Origin: Welwitschia mirabilis
Lineage: Eukaryota; Gnetophyta; Gnetopsida; Welwitschiales
Length of the DNA: 64,000 nt
Direction of reading: 5' to 3'
Assembly: GCA_051453625.1 (NCBI GenBank)
Contig: JBOZIK010000001.1
Span: 260,727,347-260,791,346, forward strand
The first letter of the stretch is position 1; every line of letters begins with the position of its first letter. Shown here piece by piece: positions 1 through 12,250 of the stretch. The translations under genes and the position numbers were made by a program. The notes beneath the pieces were generated by a model, which searched no databases, was not told the DNA's origin, and saw only the letters and a list, made by a program, of their open reading frames with translations.

Positions 1-490
1 ACATCCTCTTGAAGTAACAACTCCTCAATGAAAGATTCTCTACCTAACATCAAAGTAGTCCTTCTAATAAGTAGGATGGATCTCCTTGCCTCTAATAATC
101 TCCAATTATCACAAGAATGTAGATGCAAAGGATGATTTAAATAGAATTTAAATGGTCTATTTATTAGTTGGGATAGGTCTCTAAAGGGTGTGAAATGAAG
201 AGGTACAAGTTAAATACACCCTTTCATAATAATTTAATTTACTTTACACATTATTTTAAGTATCGTCCCTCGTGTCATCTCCATGAAATAGAGGATGACC
301 AACTAATGCTTTGCACGTGTCGAAAAAGCTGACCGTCATCCCAATTGTCATCACCACTATAGAGAGGATGATCATACTTTCTTGACTGTTGTTCCCTATG
401 TCGTCTCCACGATAGTGAGGACGACCAATATATCTTTATTATTTTGCTTTGATCATTTTTTATTCAAAAATGGTTTCTTATTTGAAGTAT
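1..490. other. Unclassified left edge with imperfect palindromes
   Basis: No coding region is visible. The stretch holds three imperfect inverted repeats of the GTCATCT...AGGATGAC type, at about 271-300, 331-373 and 396-425, and it keeps more CpG than the elements to its right. It is not the missing part of the copia B reverse transcriptase that element 1 interrupts at 14198, so another insertion or rearrangement probably lies here. It may be part of an LTR of a further gypsy element that runs off the window. Confidence 0.4.
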
Positions 491-1627
491 TATTACATAT
501 TTTACTTGCATAGAAGCTTTGTAGAATTTTCATAAATCCTTGGAAAAACCTATAAATACTACTTGAAAATATACTTCATAAGTCCATTAAATAGGTCAAG
601 TTGGCATCTCAACAACAACATACTAATATAAATGAGATTGGACCTGAATGTTATAATCTGGCAAAGGTCTAAGCGAGAAGAAAGACAATTGATTTCAATA
701 AGAAACAATTATGTATTTTAGTAACAGATATAAATTGCAATGCAAAAAAGCACAATGCAACACACTTATGCAAAGTTAATCTAAAAAAGAAAAATAATAA
801 TATGCCTAAACTAATAATGCTCAACCTTGACAAAGGTTGCCCTCATAATTACTCAAGAAACTATCACTGACTCAGAAGCAACATAAACTATGAGGGAGAA
901 GTAACAATAAGCATAAGAAATAAAAAAGAGTTTTTAATATTAATCTCAAACCACATCTATATTACAAAATAGTTGTACCTTAATGGAGAAAGCATAATTC
1001 AACACTAAGGAATACTTCTCTTTATAACTACCAAGGATGGATCTCTAGCCCTTTGATCTCTAATCACAAGAATTTCTAGTGTGAGAGAAGACAAAGATGG
1101 AGTAGAGGATAGAATTAATACTTATTAATAAACAAACACATAAACAACAAAATAGACAAACAGGTAGGGGCACAATCCTAACAGCCACATGAAAAACATA
1201 CAAATAAATGGTAAAAGTTAGGTGAATGTTTAGTGGACCACTATAATAGATCTCATTCTACAAGTTATTTGGACGTGATAGGAGATAATGCCATCTTAGA
1301 GTAATCCATGTCATTTATCAAATTGATTACAGTTATAATCCTTATTGGCTTAACTCCTCTATCATCTGTATAGTCTTTTGGATGATGAGGAAGATGCTAG
1401 GCTTTTATAAGTGTTCATCTAATGCATTAGCCTCAATGTTTATAGAAAGTTTAATTCAAAATAAAAAGTATTGTAAACTACTCTAGATGCTGTAAAATGT
1501 CTCAGATATTGCATGTTTTTATATCTCTTATCTAAGATCTTCATTATCATGAAATCTGGCACAAACTTATCTAATATATTATAAAATTATTCAAATTACC
1601 TTATTAATTATATGCAAGTTAATAGCA
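491..1627 (-). repeat. Element 1 3' LTR (left copy)
   Basis: Aligns by eye along its whole length with 13095-14197. Shared stretches include about 610-690 with 13160-13240, and 840-1080 with 13390-13640. The inner edge on the minus strand reads TGCTATTAACTTGC, next to a purine-rich tract ending GAGGCTATGTTATGC. The outer edge near 491 is the least certain. The two LTRs differ by many substitutions and small gaps, which indicates an old insertion. Confidence 0.8.
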
Positions 1628-1941
1628 TAACATAGCCTCGCACTTAGCCTTGTGAGTTCCTGATAAAACCAGATGATAAACTATAATTGCAAGCTAACTT
1701 ATTCAATAATAAAAATAGCTAAGTTGTTAAAAGAAATTATCTCAAAAATATTTTCAAGAATCCCAGAGATATAGATTAAATCAAGAAAAATCAAAAAATT
1801 GAACATTTTACTTGACTGAAAAACTAGCCATATAGTCATTTGGATTATCATCCTAATAATAGGGGGGATGATAGGCTTAAAAATATTCTTTGAAAATAGA
1901 AACCTATGATAGAATTTTTTAGATAAATAATTAGTGAATGT

Positions 1942-2854
1942 NNNNNNNNNNNNNNNNNNNNNNNNNNNNNNNNNNNNNNNNNNNNNNNNNNNNNNNNNNN
2001 NNNNNNNNNNNNNNNNNNNNNNNNNNNNNNNNNNNNNNNNNNNNNNNNNNNNNNNNNNNNNNNNNNNNNNNNNNNNNNNNNNNNNNNNNNNNNNNNNNNN
2101 NNNNNNNNNNNNNNNNNNNNNNNNNNNNNNNNNNNNNNNNNNNNNNNNNNNNNNNNNNNNNNNNNNNNNNNNNNNNNNNNNNNNNNNNNNNNNNNNNNNN
2201 NNNNNNNNNNNNNNNNNNNNNNNNNNNNNNNNNNNNNNNNNNNNNNNNNNNNNNNNNNNNNNNNNNNNNNNNNNNNNNNNNNNNNNNNNNNNNNNNNNNN
2301 NNNNNNNNNNNNNNNNNNNNNNNNNNNNNNNNNNNNNNNNNNNNNNNNNNNNNNNNNNNNNNNNNNNNNNNNNNNNNNNNNNNNNNNNNNNNNNNNNNNN
2401 NNNNNNNNNNNNNNNNNNNNNNNNNNNNNNNNNNNNNNNNNNNNNNNNNNNNNNNNNNNNNNNNNNNNNNNNNNNNNNNNNNNNNNNNNNNNNNNNNNNN
2501 NNNNNNNNNNNNNNNNNNNNNNNNNNNNNNNNNNNNNNNNNNNNNNNNNNNNNNNNNNNNNNNNNNNNNNNNNNNNNNNNNNNNNNNNNNNNNNNNNNNN
2601 NNNNNNNNNNNNNNNNNNNNNNNNNNNNNNNNNNNNNNNNNNNNNNNNNNNNNNNNNNNNNNNNNNNNNNNNNNNNNNNNNNNNNNNNNNNNNNNNNNNN
2701 NNNNNNNNNNNNNNNNNNNNNNNNNNNNNNNNNNNNNNNNNNNNNNNNNNNNNNNNNNNNNNNNNNNNNNNNNNNNNNNNNNNNNNNNNNNNNNNNNNNN
2801 NNNNNNNNNNNNNNNNNNNNNNNNNNNNNNNNNNNNNNNNNNNNNNNNNNNNNN
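1942..2854. other. Assembly gap, 913 N
   Basis: Run of N near the 3' end of element 1. Open frames crossing it are artefacts. Confidence 0.99.
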
Positions 2855-2942
2855 AATACATTCAATCCTTATTATAACATATGAAAAAGAAAGATAAGCA
2901 TGAAAATTAGATAACAAGCATACCATGCTAAACTTAAAACTG

Positions 2943-2969
<27 letters not shown>
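2943..2969. repeat. (TA)n microsatellite
   Basis: Uninterrupted alternating TA for about 26 bases within element 1, close to the gap at 1942-2854. Confidence 0.97.
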
Positions 2970-2973
<4 letters not shown>

Positions 2974-3399
2974 CAAGAGTTTCAATACAAAAATACATAA
3001 AAGTGGAAATACAGTGTATTACAAAATCACTTCCCTCATCATCACATAATGAATTTCATCTAAACAGCTAGCTCAAGTATAGGGGAAGAAGAGGGAGAAT
3101 GCTTAGAATCAGTTGAATACCAGAGGTCTAAGAAGTGTTAAATAAATGAACTATCTCATCTCCTTGAACACAAACAACCTTTAGTATGTCTACCATCACA
3201 ATCTACTGTATAAAGGCAATGTTCTAGTTCATATTAATAATTTGGTCCTTAAAGTATTGGACCCTCCTCTTAGCTGTCAAGATCCTCCACTCTAATGTTT
3301 ACCTCCTTTAATCTGAAGCTTGATTCCTCTAGTCTAAATTTTGGATACCATGATCTATAAACCTCTAATGGTCTTAGTCGTCTTTACTAGGAGAGCCTG

Positions 3400-4090
3400 T
3401 ATCTACTCAAGTATAGCTCTAATTGTGGGTTCCTATACTTGAGATTGCTTTACCTCTCTTGGTACATGTATGTCCATGTCTTACAAATAGTGAGAGAAAG
3501 TCTAAATATGAGAAAGGAATTGCTCAACCATGGGCTGTGGTATCCCAAATAATCTAAAAAATTCTAAGAGAAGTTATTGATAACCTAGATTCTACAACTA
3601 TCATGCCTCTACCATTGATCCAAGTCTCCTTTAGATGAAGGTTCATAAATCCATCTACTCTCCTTATCTAAAAGTTCCTAGTATCTATAAATATGCAACC
3701 ATAGCATGACTATTATGAAATGATGGGATGATGTTGTGGATTAATCCTCTATGAAGTACCCTATTTATGGGGATCAACTAGGTGATAAGTACACCCCACA
3801 TGTCTATTGTCAAATCAACTGAGATGTCTAATGCAGTGCCATATGCATGATGCTCCTTGGTTCCTCTCACCAAATTATTATATAAACTTCTAAGCCCATT
3901 TAGATTTGTAACTACTACAATATGGGATGGGAGTATAGCAATCTTGTGATCTCAAATATATACTATGATCATGTCAACTAGGTGATCATGAGAGTATGGA
4001 CACCACTCAATATGCATGGTATCATAGAACTCTCTTAAATCTGGTACATAATATGAACCATGCATATCTAAAATCTATTAGAGCTAAAGA
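3400..4090 (-). pseudogene. Element 1 ORF in the env position
   Basis: Between pol and the 3' LTR, the minus strand from about 4085 reads LDMHGSYYVPDLREFYDTMH, continuing with ILPSHIVVVTNLNGLRSLYN, NLVRGTKEHH, and RVLHRGLIHNIIPSF, with only a few stops. The 'LREFYDTM' start followed by an RG and a basic 'R.LH..I...I.P' segment recalls the extra ORF that Athila-type elements carry in the env position. It shows no signal peptide or membrane anchor in what remains. The role of that ORF in the family is unproven. The assignment is by position and weak resemblance. Confidence 0.5.
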
Positions 4091-4159
4091 TCAGAGAGCC
4101 TTAGGTTAACCTTAGGCTTTAGTTAGCATATAAAGTCTTCAAAATGATACTTAACATGG

Positions 4160-6087
4160 ATGGAGATTATATGAAACATCAATGATTATCCGTGTTGAGG
4201 CAGAGGATGTACTGACTCCACATGCTTATCCTCTAGTGGTACTAAAGGGTCCACCTCCTACTCTAAATTCTTGATCTTAGCCTCATCCCATCTAGCTCTA
4301 TGTGTATGGGGTCTATTCAGTCAAAAATATGCAAAAATGTCATGCGAGATTAGATAACGAGTCAAATATATCACATGAATGCTTAATAACGACATCCAAA
4401 ATTGATTTAAAAAAATAGAAAAAATTGATAAAATTATGTCCTTTCCTTCTTTAGAAGTATCAAGATGTTCTATATTACCTATTCATAAGAAGAAAATTGT
4501 AAAACACATAAAAAATGGAAACATAGTTTTTTAACTAGGCCCCACATATAGTAAATATTAGAAGTGCTCAAATGAAAAATCTAATCTAGTAGAATCATAG
4601 AACACATCAAACAAATCAATTTTTTCTAAAGGATCACTATGTTTCAATCTATGGTTTGCGAGAAATTAAGTGTGAAATATGGAAAGTTAAAATTTTCTCA
4701 TAAAATGCACAACTGATCATAACTTTCAAAATACATAGTGAAAATCAAATTCATAAGTTCCAATTAAAGAGCATGAAAAACTAATAAATGAAAACTACAT
4801 GTCAAAAGCTAAAAAATAGGAGAAAAATTTGAAAAATAAGAGGGAGAAAAAAACATACCTCATTTTGAAAAATTCACATAAAACTTGGAAATCTAAACAT
4901 GAAATTGAGTGGAATAAAATCCAAGGTGTTGCCAAAATCCAAGAGGGTCATCATCTCTCAAAAGAATAAGTGAAAATAATGATAAAATAAAGAAAAATAA
5001 TATAAAAGTATTTGGGCCATAGTTTTATCATAGTATTGTTCAGTTGTATCATCGAGATGACAACCCTAGGTCGACTCTTAGAAAAAATCAGATTGTCATC
5101 CACTTGGTATCATTTAGATGATTAGGTAGACAATGAGACTATGAAAATTTTGGCAAAAATAAAAATGTTAGCCAAGAAATTTAAGCTCATATATAATCAT
5201 CAAATTATTATATTTTATCAGAAACCTCATAAACATAGGAAATGAGAAATAAAATCATGAAAATCAGGATGAAGTAAGAAAAAATCAAAACAAATAAAAA
5301 CTATGATTGAATAAAAAAAACTAAGTAGACTAAAACCTAATAATGAAGACTGAATGAATGTGCCTGAACTGAAAAGTAAAATAAGACAAAATATAGAACT
5401 CCAAAAGATACAAGAAAGTTCATAAAAACTGTGAAACATAAAAGCCATTCTAATGAATTTAAATTTAAATGAAAATAATATTATATGAATGAATAGTAAG
5501 AAAACTACTAAATGATAAGATCCTATATAAGGATGAAAAAATGTGAAAAGGATTTTAAAATAACAAACTAAAAAACCAAAGAAAAGTAGAACAAAAATGA
5601 ACGCAAGGAACAAGGAGAAGATTTCTTGTCTATCCTAAATTATAACCTAGCAAACTCCTAAGGAAGATATCATAAAGTCACTTGAGTAAAAATGTATGAC
5701 AGAATGTGTAAACTCCATAAAGTTCCATTTAAAAAGGAAGTGACTATGATAAGACTAAAAATCAAGTGCTTAGAATAATGAATGACAAAATCAAAAGCTA
5801 CTCAGAAATGAACTCACCTGTTCATGCCTCACAAACACACCTGAATCCTCAAAAGTAAAATAACCATGTGGAAATACTAAGAGTTTAGGAAAATAAGCAA
5901 TGCCTCTGATGATACCAAGAACACCATTGACTCTATGGATTAAATTTTATTACAATGTTTCCATAATGAGGGGAGTGTAACCATAGTTAGAGAAGTAAAA
6001 ACCTGTGAAGCATGGTCAACTAACTCCTTAGTGAAGTTTCCACAGCTACCAACATTGCCAAAGGCTCCTTTTGAAAAAAATTACCTT
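4160..6087 (-). other. Element 1 spacer downstream of pol
   Basis: No conserved domain is visible. The part at about 5640-6087 aligns, as reverse complement, with 42510-42970 of element 2, including the segment around TTTGGCAATGTTGGTAGC. It is therefore an ancestral part of the family. A compound TCATC palindrome lies at 5044-5135. The 128-codon open frame 5227-5613 is rich in Phe, Leu and Ile from poly-T tracts, and its start or coding status cannot be supported. Confidence 0.6.
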
Positions 6088-6638
6088 NNNNNNNNNNNNN
6101 NNNNNNNNNNNNNNNNNNNNNNNNNNNNNNNNNNNNNNNNNNNNNNNNNNNNNNNNNNNNNNNNNNNNNNNNNNNNNNNNNNNNNNNNNNNNNNNNNNNN
6201 NNNNNNNNNNNNNNNNNNNNNNNNNNNNNNNNNNNNNNNNNNNNNNNNNNNNNNNNNNNNNNNNNNNNNNNNNNNNNNNNNNNNNNNNNNNNNNNNNNNN
6301 NNNNNNNNNNNNNNNNNNNNNNNNNNNNNNNNNNNNNNNNNNNNNNNNNNNNNNNNNNNNNNNNNNNNNNNNNNNNNNNNNNNNNNNNNNNNNNNNNNNN
6401 NNNNNNNNNNNNNNNNNNNNNNNNNNNNNNNNNNNNNNNNNNNNNNNNNNNNNNNNNNNNNNNNNNNNNNNNNNNNNNNNNNNNNNNNNNNNNNNNNNNN
6501 NNNNNNNNNNNNNNNNNNNNNNNNNNNNNNNNNNNNNNNNNNNNNNNNNNNNNNNNNNNNNNNNNNNNNNNNNNNNNNNNNNNNNNNNNNNNNNNNNNNN
6601 NNNNNNNNNNNNNNNNNNNNNNNNNNNNNNNNNNNNNN
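6088..6638. other. Assembly gap, 551 N
   Basis: Run of N inside the element 1 spacer. It borders the same conserved segment that also borders the gap at 41564-42496 in element 2. Confidence 0.99.
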
Positions 6639-7049
6639 TTTTTTCACTTTTTTTCCTTCCTCTAAAAATTCCCACATCACTACACATTCAAAAAGATGAA
6701 GGTGAACAAGTGAGATGAAAAATAGAAAAAAACACTTTCAAACAATTAAATACCTTACACCTTTGGTAAAAAAATCATAAGAACTAAGACATATTCCTTT
6801 AAAGTAAAGTCCATAAACATGGGAATGTCTCAAGATTGAATGAATCTAATCTTACCATTATAAAATGCCTAAGTATAAATATTAGTTATGGAAAACTTTA
6901 TAAAGCAATACATAAGTCAAGTTTAAAAGATGATTAAGTGATATCATAGCATTTATTAAAGAAATAAGATAAGAAAGAATTCAGACAATGATAGGTTGAA
7001 AGTCCTCCTCATTAAAGAAACCTATAAAACAAGTGCTTCTACTATGTTC
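6639..7049. other. No feature: between gap and integrase end
   Basis: Poly-T tract next to the gap, then AT-rich non-coding sequence downstream (on the minus strand) of the integrase C-terminus. Confidence 0.6.
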
Positions 7050-7995
7050 ACAGTTGCATCAAAAGAGCCTTTGTATAGTTTCAACTGTTGTCCATTAACT
7101 TTTTAAATATTCTTAGTCTTTAAGTTGAAAATCTCAAGAGAGCCATTATAATGTACTCTATATATAAGATAAAGGCCTAACCATTTAGAGATCAACTTGT
7201 TATTCAAAATATGTACTCTAGTGTTGTATAAAAGAATAAGTTGACTAGGTTTAAACTTTTTATAAAGTAACTTTTTAATATGTTTGAAATTAGCTTGGGA
7301 TTTATGGATTAATTGATGATATATAACATGAGTATGTTTTTATTAAGGTGGTCTATGTGGGATAATCTATGTTTAAGGTTTTCATGAAGATCCACAAGAT
7401 TAACTTGATAAGAAGAATGATAAGAATTATAACATACATCAATAGGTAAAACATAAAATTTTTCGTACATAAGTTCATGAGGTGAAAAACCAAGATAATT
7501 ATGCCCAGTAGTACAATAAGCTCAAAGAGCATCATTAAGCTTAAAAAAATAAGATTTCATATTAATAAAGATACATTTTTGCAACATTTTTTTTAATTTC
7601 ATATTTGCATTTTCAGCTTATTCTTTAGTCTTAGGATGATAAGCACAAGATACTTTATGTTCTGTTTCAATGGATAAAAGAAGTTTTTTAAAAAGTTAAT
7701 TAATAAAACAAGTTTCTTAATCACTAATGATAATCCTAGGAAAACCAAATCTCTAAAAAAGTAAGTCTAAAAAAATGACAAACAGTTCAGGTATCATTTA
7801 AAGAAGTAGGAATAGCTTTGACCCATGTAGTAACATAATCTATAGCCACTAAAATGTAATGTTTATTAATGAGAAGGTGGGTGAATAGGGCCTATAAAAT
7901 CAAAAGGTTTACATTTAAGTATAGGTCTAAGGAGTATCTCCTGAGCATGAATAAGGCTACTATAGCACTGACAAGGATTACACCTTTTAGCAAAA
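7050..7995 (-). pseudogene. Element 1 integrase
   Basis: The N-terminal zinc-binding part is seen at about 7995-7870 (KRCNPCQC..., then PILKCKPFDFIGPIHPP). The core follows in broken frames, including the 'yHP.t..q.E..N..lK' segment near 7650-7570 and the 'ALWAYRT' segment near 7530. The C-terminus at about 7230-7055 is well kept: NTRVHILNNKLISKWLGLY, HYNGSLEIFNLK, KVNGQQLKLYKGS, which is characteristic of Athila/Tat integrases. Stops and frame changes are frequent. The open frame at 7353-7535 lies in this region but is not the original frame throughout. Confidence 0.82.
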
Positions 7996-8599
7996 TCAAA
8001 AGAATCCTAAAAAAGAGAAGGTAAATAAAAACCAAAATGAAGATTTTTCATAGCCATTTTTTTGTCCACTAAAATGACCTCTATGAATAAAACCATGACA
8101 AAGATGAAGGATTTTAGATTTTTCCTGATTAGACACATATTTTCACATAATTTAGTCTTTACACCTATGATACAAATGAAGATCTATCAACTCATAGTTA
8201 CCTACTTTATGAAAAAAAGATTTGTGTTGATTATAAGTCAAATGTTGTGGTGTTTTTATGGTAATAAGATAATTAAAAATATTAGCATGCTAAGAAGAAG
8301 GATGAGTAGAAGATATGATAAAAATTTACTGATCTAGAAAAGAATCATCAATAATAGAATTATCAAAAGGAGAAGAAAGAAAAGATAAATTATCAGCAAT
8401 ACAATTATGCTTTCATGCTTTACCAATGGTAATTAAGTTAAATTATTACATAAGGAGGATCCATCTAATCAATCTAACACTAGAATCTTTCTTAGTCATA
8501 AGGTAATAAATCGTAGCATGGCTAGTATAAACATTCATATGAAAACCTAAAATATAATTTTTAAGTATGTCATAAGAAAAGATGACTGCTAATATTCCT

Positions 8600-9590
8600 T
8601 CTGTGTAGTAGTTTAATTCATTTGAGTTTTAGACAGAGTTTTAGTATGATAAAATATAAATTTAAAATCATTTCCATATTTTTAATAAAGTATCCCATCC
8701 ATGGCAAAACTACTAGCATCAGACATTAATTCAAAATATTTTTTTCTATTGGGTTCCATTACAATAGGAGCATAAGAAATTTTATATTTAAGTATATAAA
8801 AAGCAAGCTGACAAGATTTATTCCATTGAAATTTATCTTTTTTTTATAGTAACAAGTGAAGTGGTTTACAAATGTTTGCATAACCATGAATAAACTGATG
8901 ATAAAAACCAAAATGACCAAGAAAATATCTAAGCTGTTTCACATTTATTAGAGGATTTAGGTTTTGAATGAAAATTTTTTAGAGTTCATCCTAATCCTCT
9001 TTTCTAAAATATAGTGACCTAAAATAACTCCACTTTTAACTAAAAATAAACATTTTTCCCAACTTAAATGTAGACCACTAAAAATGCATCTATTAAAGAC
9101 TTTCTCTAATCTTTCTAAGATTTTTCCAAAATTTTTAGCATAAATAGAGACGTTATCTATAAAATGTTTTATCAAATCCTCTAACATATCAAAAAAATCC
9201 CTATCATAGCATGTTGAATAGTATCAAGAGAATTGCAAACTCTAAAAGGCATGCATTAATAAGTAAATGTTTTAAAAGATGAAGTGAAAGTAGTTTGGGC
9301 TTAATTCTCATTAGTAATAGAAACTTAATTGTAACCACTATATCCATTAAAAATAATAAAATGTATGTCCCTTAATTCTATCAAGTATTTGATTAAGAAA
9401 AGATAAAGAACAATGATCTTTTTTGGTTACTTCATTTAACATTCTGAAATCTATGCACATTCTCCATTTTCCATCTCTCTCTTAGGTACTACAATCAATG
9501 GACTAATTCACTTACTATCAACTATGGCATAAATGATTCAACATCAATTAATTTTTAATTTCATCTTTAATAACTTGCTTAAGAGATAGA
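8600..9590 (-). pseudogene. Element 1 reverse transcriptase and RNase H
   Basis: From right to left: GKWRMCIDFRMLNEVTKKDH (RT palm, about 9465-9410), FGLCNSLDTIQHAMIGIF (about 9240-9190), then a 76-codon open frame (9187-8957). That frame holds FIDNVSIYAKNFGKILERLE in place of the FMDDFSVYG catalytic box, followed by LSWEKCLFLVKSGVILGH. After a frame change come FQWNKSCQLAFYILK and FELMSDASSFAM (about 8845-8700), the RT connection and the start of RNase H. The second Asp of the catalytic pair is Asn (DD to DN). The order and wording are typical of Athila/Tat gypsy RT. Confidence 0.88.
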
Positions 9591-10172
9591 TTAAGTCTGC
9601 ATTGGAATTTCCTAAAGGTTTTACATTATCCTCAAGGTAGATTTTATGTTGAACAATTGAGATAGGAATGACTGTCAAATATTTATGGGATTAAGTAAAC
9701 ACATTTACCTTAGATTTTAAAAGAGAGATTAAACTTAATTATTGTTAAGGAAAATGATTTTCATTAATTATCAAAGGTTTGTTTAGATCATTATATAGAA
9801 AGATGTATTTCAATCCACTTAGTAGGGGTTTCAGATTTAGATTTGAATTAAATTTATATTTTCTAGTAAATTTTTAGGAAATTTCACTATTGGTTCAAAC
9901 TGTCATACAGATGTTAGTAGTAGACAATCACCCTCTAGATAAGAAATCTCAATTTTCCTCAAATCTTGGACTTCTACATAGTTAACAAACTTAGTCTTTC
10001 TATTCTCTAGATTGAAATAACCAATTTATAAATGATCAAAATCAAGTTAATCTTCATCAAAAGTGTTCAAGTTATCTACTTTAAGTTAATCATCAAACAA
10101 AGTTAGCTCATGAAGTATTGATCACATTTCTTTAAGTGGATAGTGCTATAAAAATAAAGTTGGCTTCATTTC

Positions 10173-10570
10173 TTATTTTATAATCAAGTCATTACCTAAA
10201 TATTTTTTAGTTTTATTAAACACTCTTATTAAAAAATTCTTATTTTCTAAATGATACTCCATCAAACTTGCTCTTGTATCTCTAATACAATGGGTTGTTA
10301 TATAAAAAGAACTATCTAGAAGTAAAGGATAATCATCATTATGTTTAACTTCTATCACAACCACATCAATGGGGTAAGATGCTTCTTTAATTTGAATGAC
10401 TAAGTCCTTAATCATGTTTAAAGGTTTCTTAACAGATGTATCCGTCAATTCTAAGATAATCCTTAAAGGCTCTATTCTATTTTGCAAGGTAAGTCATTAA
10501 CAAATGTGGAAGAGGATAATGTTGATACTAGGTTAAATATTAATCAAGGATTTCTTTATTATTCTATTTC
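10173..10570 (-). pseudogene. Element 1 retroviral-type aspartic protease
   Basis: A 104-codon open frame (10487 to 10173) matches the Athila/Tat protease: LRIILELTDTSVKKPLN, the PIDVVVIEV strand, then DDYPLLLDSSF where the family has 'PLILGRPFLAT'. Just upstream (10570 to 10490) is the degenerate active-site segment LINI*PSINIILFHI, where the family has LIDLGASINILP. The catalytic Asp is Asn and a stop replaces the next glycine position, so the enzyme cannot be active. Family assignment is by recognised motif order; the loss of the active site is read directly. Confidence 0.8.
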
Positions 10571-11639
10571 CTTCTAAAGTAATACTAATAGTTACTACCC
10601 CTAGATCTTTAAAATTTGGACATTTTTATAGACTATGTTGTTAATGAATTGGGTTAGGAAGACTTTGTCAGGGATGGTTTGTTTTTATTTCCTCCTCATC
10701 AGATCTTTCTACAACTTAGAATACTTAGGGTTCTCTTACAAAAGTTTCTAAAATGATAAATTAATACACACATTTTGTATTAAATCTTTAAGATGTTCAT
10801 CAAAGTTAGGATTTGTGTTTAATCTATCAAGCTAAGGGGTAGTAGGTTTCTTATGAGAAGAGTTTTTTTTTGTTGGTTAAAGAAGAAGGAAAAGAATGAT
10901 TTTCTAAAATTTCTATATGTTCTTCTTCATTATTTTTATCATTTTAATATGTTGAAGGCTTATGAATAGTAGTTATTATCTTATTTCCACTTTTTATCAT
11001 AATCTTACAATCTTTCTTAACTTTATTTGGAATTGGTAGAAGTTGTGTGAAAAGTGACCCTTATAGTCTTTGGTTACCAAGTATGATTTATTGCAAAATA
11101 TTCATAAGATTTTTAATATTGGAGTTTCTTCTTTCTTGTGCTTTTCTCAATTCATCAATGAAATTTCTAAGTGGAAAACCTTAGTTTTGTAAGTGGAATG
11201 AGCTTGCTTGATTATTTGAGTTGTTTCATTATAAATTTACATTCTCAAATCTCTTTCTAAATGGTTGGAAATTATAATGATTTATTTCAAAATTTTTAAA
11301 ATTAAGTTGCCCCTTCATCCTAGGTTAAATATTATTATGATTTTTAATTTAACTTTGTTTTTGGTTTTGGTTAAAATTTGAAGATCTTTAGTTAAAAGCA
11401 CACACTTCTTTATAAATTCTTTCTTTTTATGTTGGCAGTAAGGGAAACTCTTTTCTTAGATGATAGTTATCTTCATATAAATCATAAGTTGGAGATATAA
11501 CCACACCCTTCTCTATTGCTACCTTTGCATTTAAAATCATCTGAGTGTATTTTTCTAAAGTTGAGATGAAATCCTTAATGACAGTAGTTGGTTCATTTTC
11601 AGTTTTTATTTCTTTCTTATCTTGCTTAACCTCATCAAG

Positions 11640-12250
11640 ATCTTTAATGATTTAACCTATAGTTCGATTTTTTCTAAATGAGGGTTTAGGCCAAATTTGA
11701 TTCAGTTCCACTAACTCTTCCAATGCTTTTTAAGAATTTTTTAAAGTAAGGTTTAACAAATTTTCTTTACAGAAAAAAATAACTAGTTGCTTACTTTGAC
11801 TGTTGAGTCCACTATAAAAGTAATCTACTAATTCTTCTTACGAAAAAGCATCTATAGGGTTTGAATGTAAAGCAACAAAAAATCTCTCCTAACTAGAGGC
11901 ATAATCTTCATTAGGCTATTATTGAAAGTTGGTTATTTCTTTCTTACATTTTATAAAATTAGTTTTACTTATGAATCTCTTAATGAAAGCTTCTTTAACT
12001 TGACTCATAATTTTAAACTTTTATGAGGAATCATTCTTAACCAAATTTTAGCTTTACCTTTTAAAGTGATGGAGAAAATAACCATGTAAGTTTTATTACT
12101 TATTCTTTTGTTACCATTTTCTAAAGCAAGAACTAACTATTCGATGTTAGAAATATGTTGTAAATGATCTTCACCATGTCCACCACTAAAAATGGGATAA
12201 GAATTTAGGTTCCTAAGTTTGACATCATTACTAGAAGGTAAATTAAAAGG
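11640..12250 (-). pseudogene. gag: Element 1 gag (Retrotrans_gag domain)
   Basis: Capsid region of element 1. Reading the minus strand from about 12200 gives fragments such as GGHGEDHLQHISNIEQ-like, ITLKGKAKIWLRMIP, VKEAFIKRFISKTNF, EDYASS, and ELVDYFYSGLNSQSK. They follow the order of the plant gypsy gag domain: the 'F.SLKDKAKDWL..LP' core, the 'W....KAFLEKFF' helix, then 'E.LYE.WERFK...C' and 'QYFYEGL'. At least three frame changes and several stops interrupt it. No CCHC zinc knuckle was recognised downstream. Confidence 0.8.

Noticed and set aside
1699-2998. Long open frames of 300-390 codons on both strands
   Set aside because: They run through the N gap; only short AT-rich ends are real sequence.
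5227-5613. 128-codon Phe/Leu-rich frame that looks like a membrane protein
   Set aside because: It follows poly-T tracts in the spacer of element 1, and the related spacer of element 2 shows no such frame.
6031-6718. Open frames of about 200 codons
   Set aside because: Made almost entirely of the N gap at 6088-6638.
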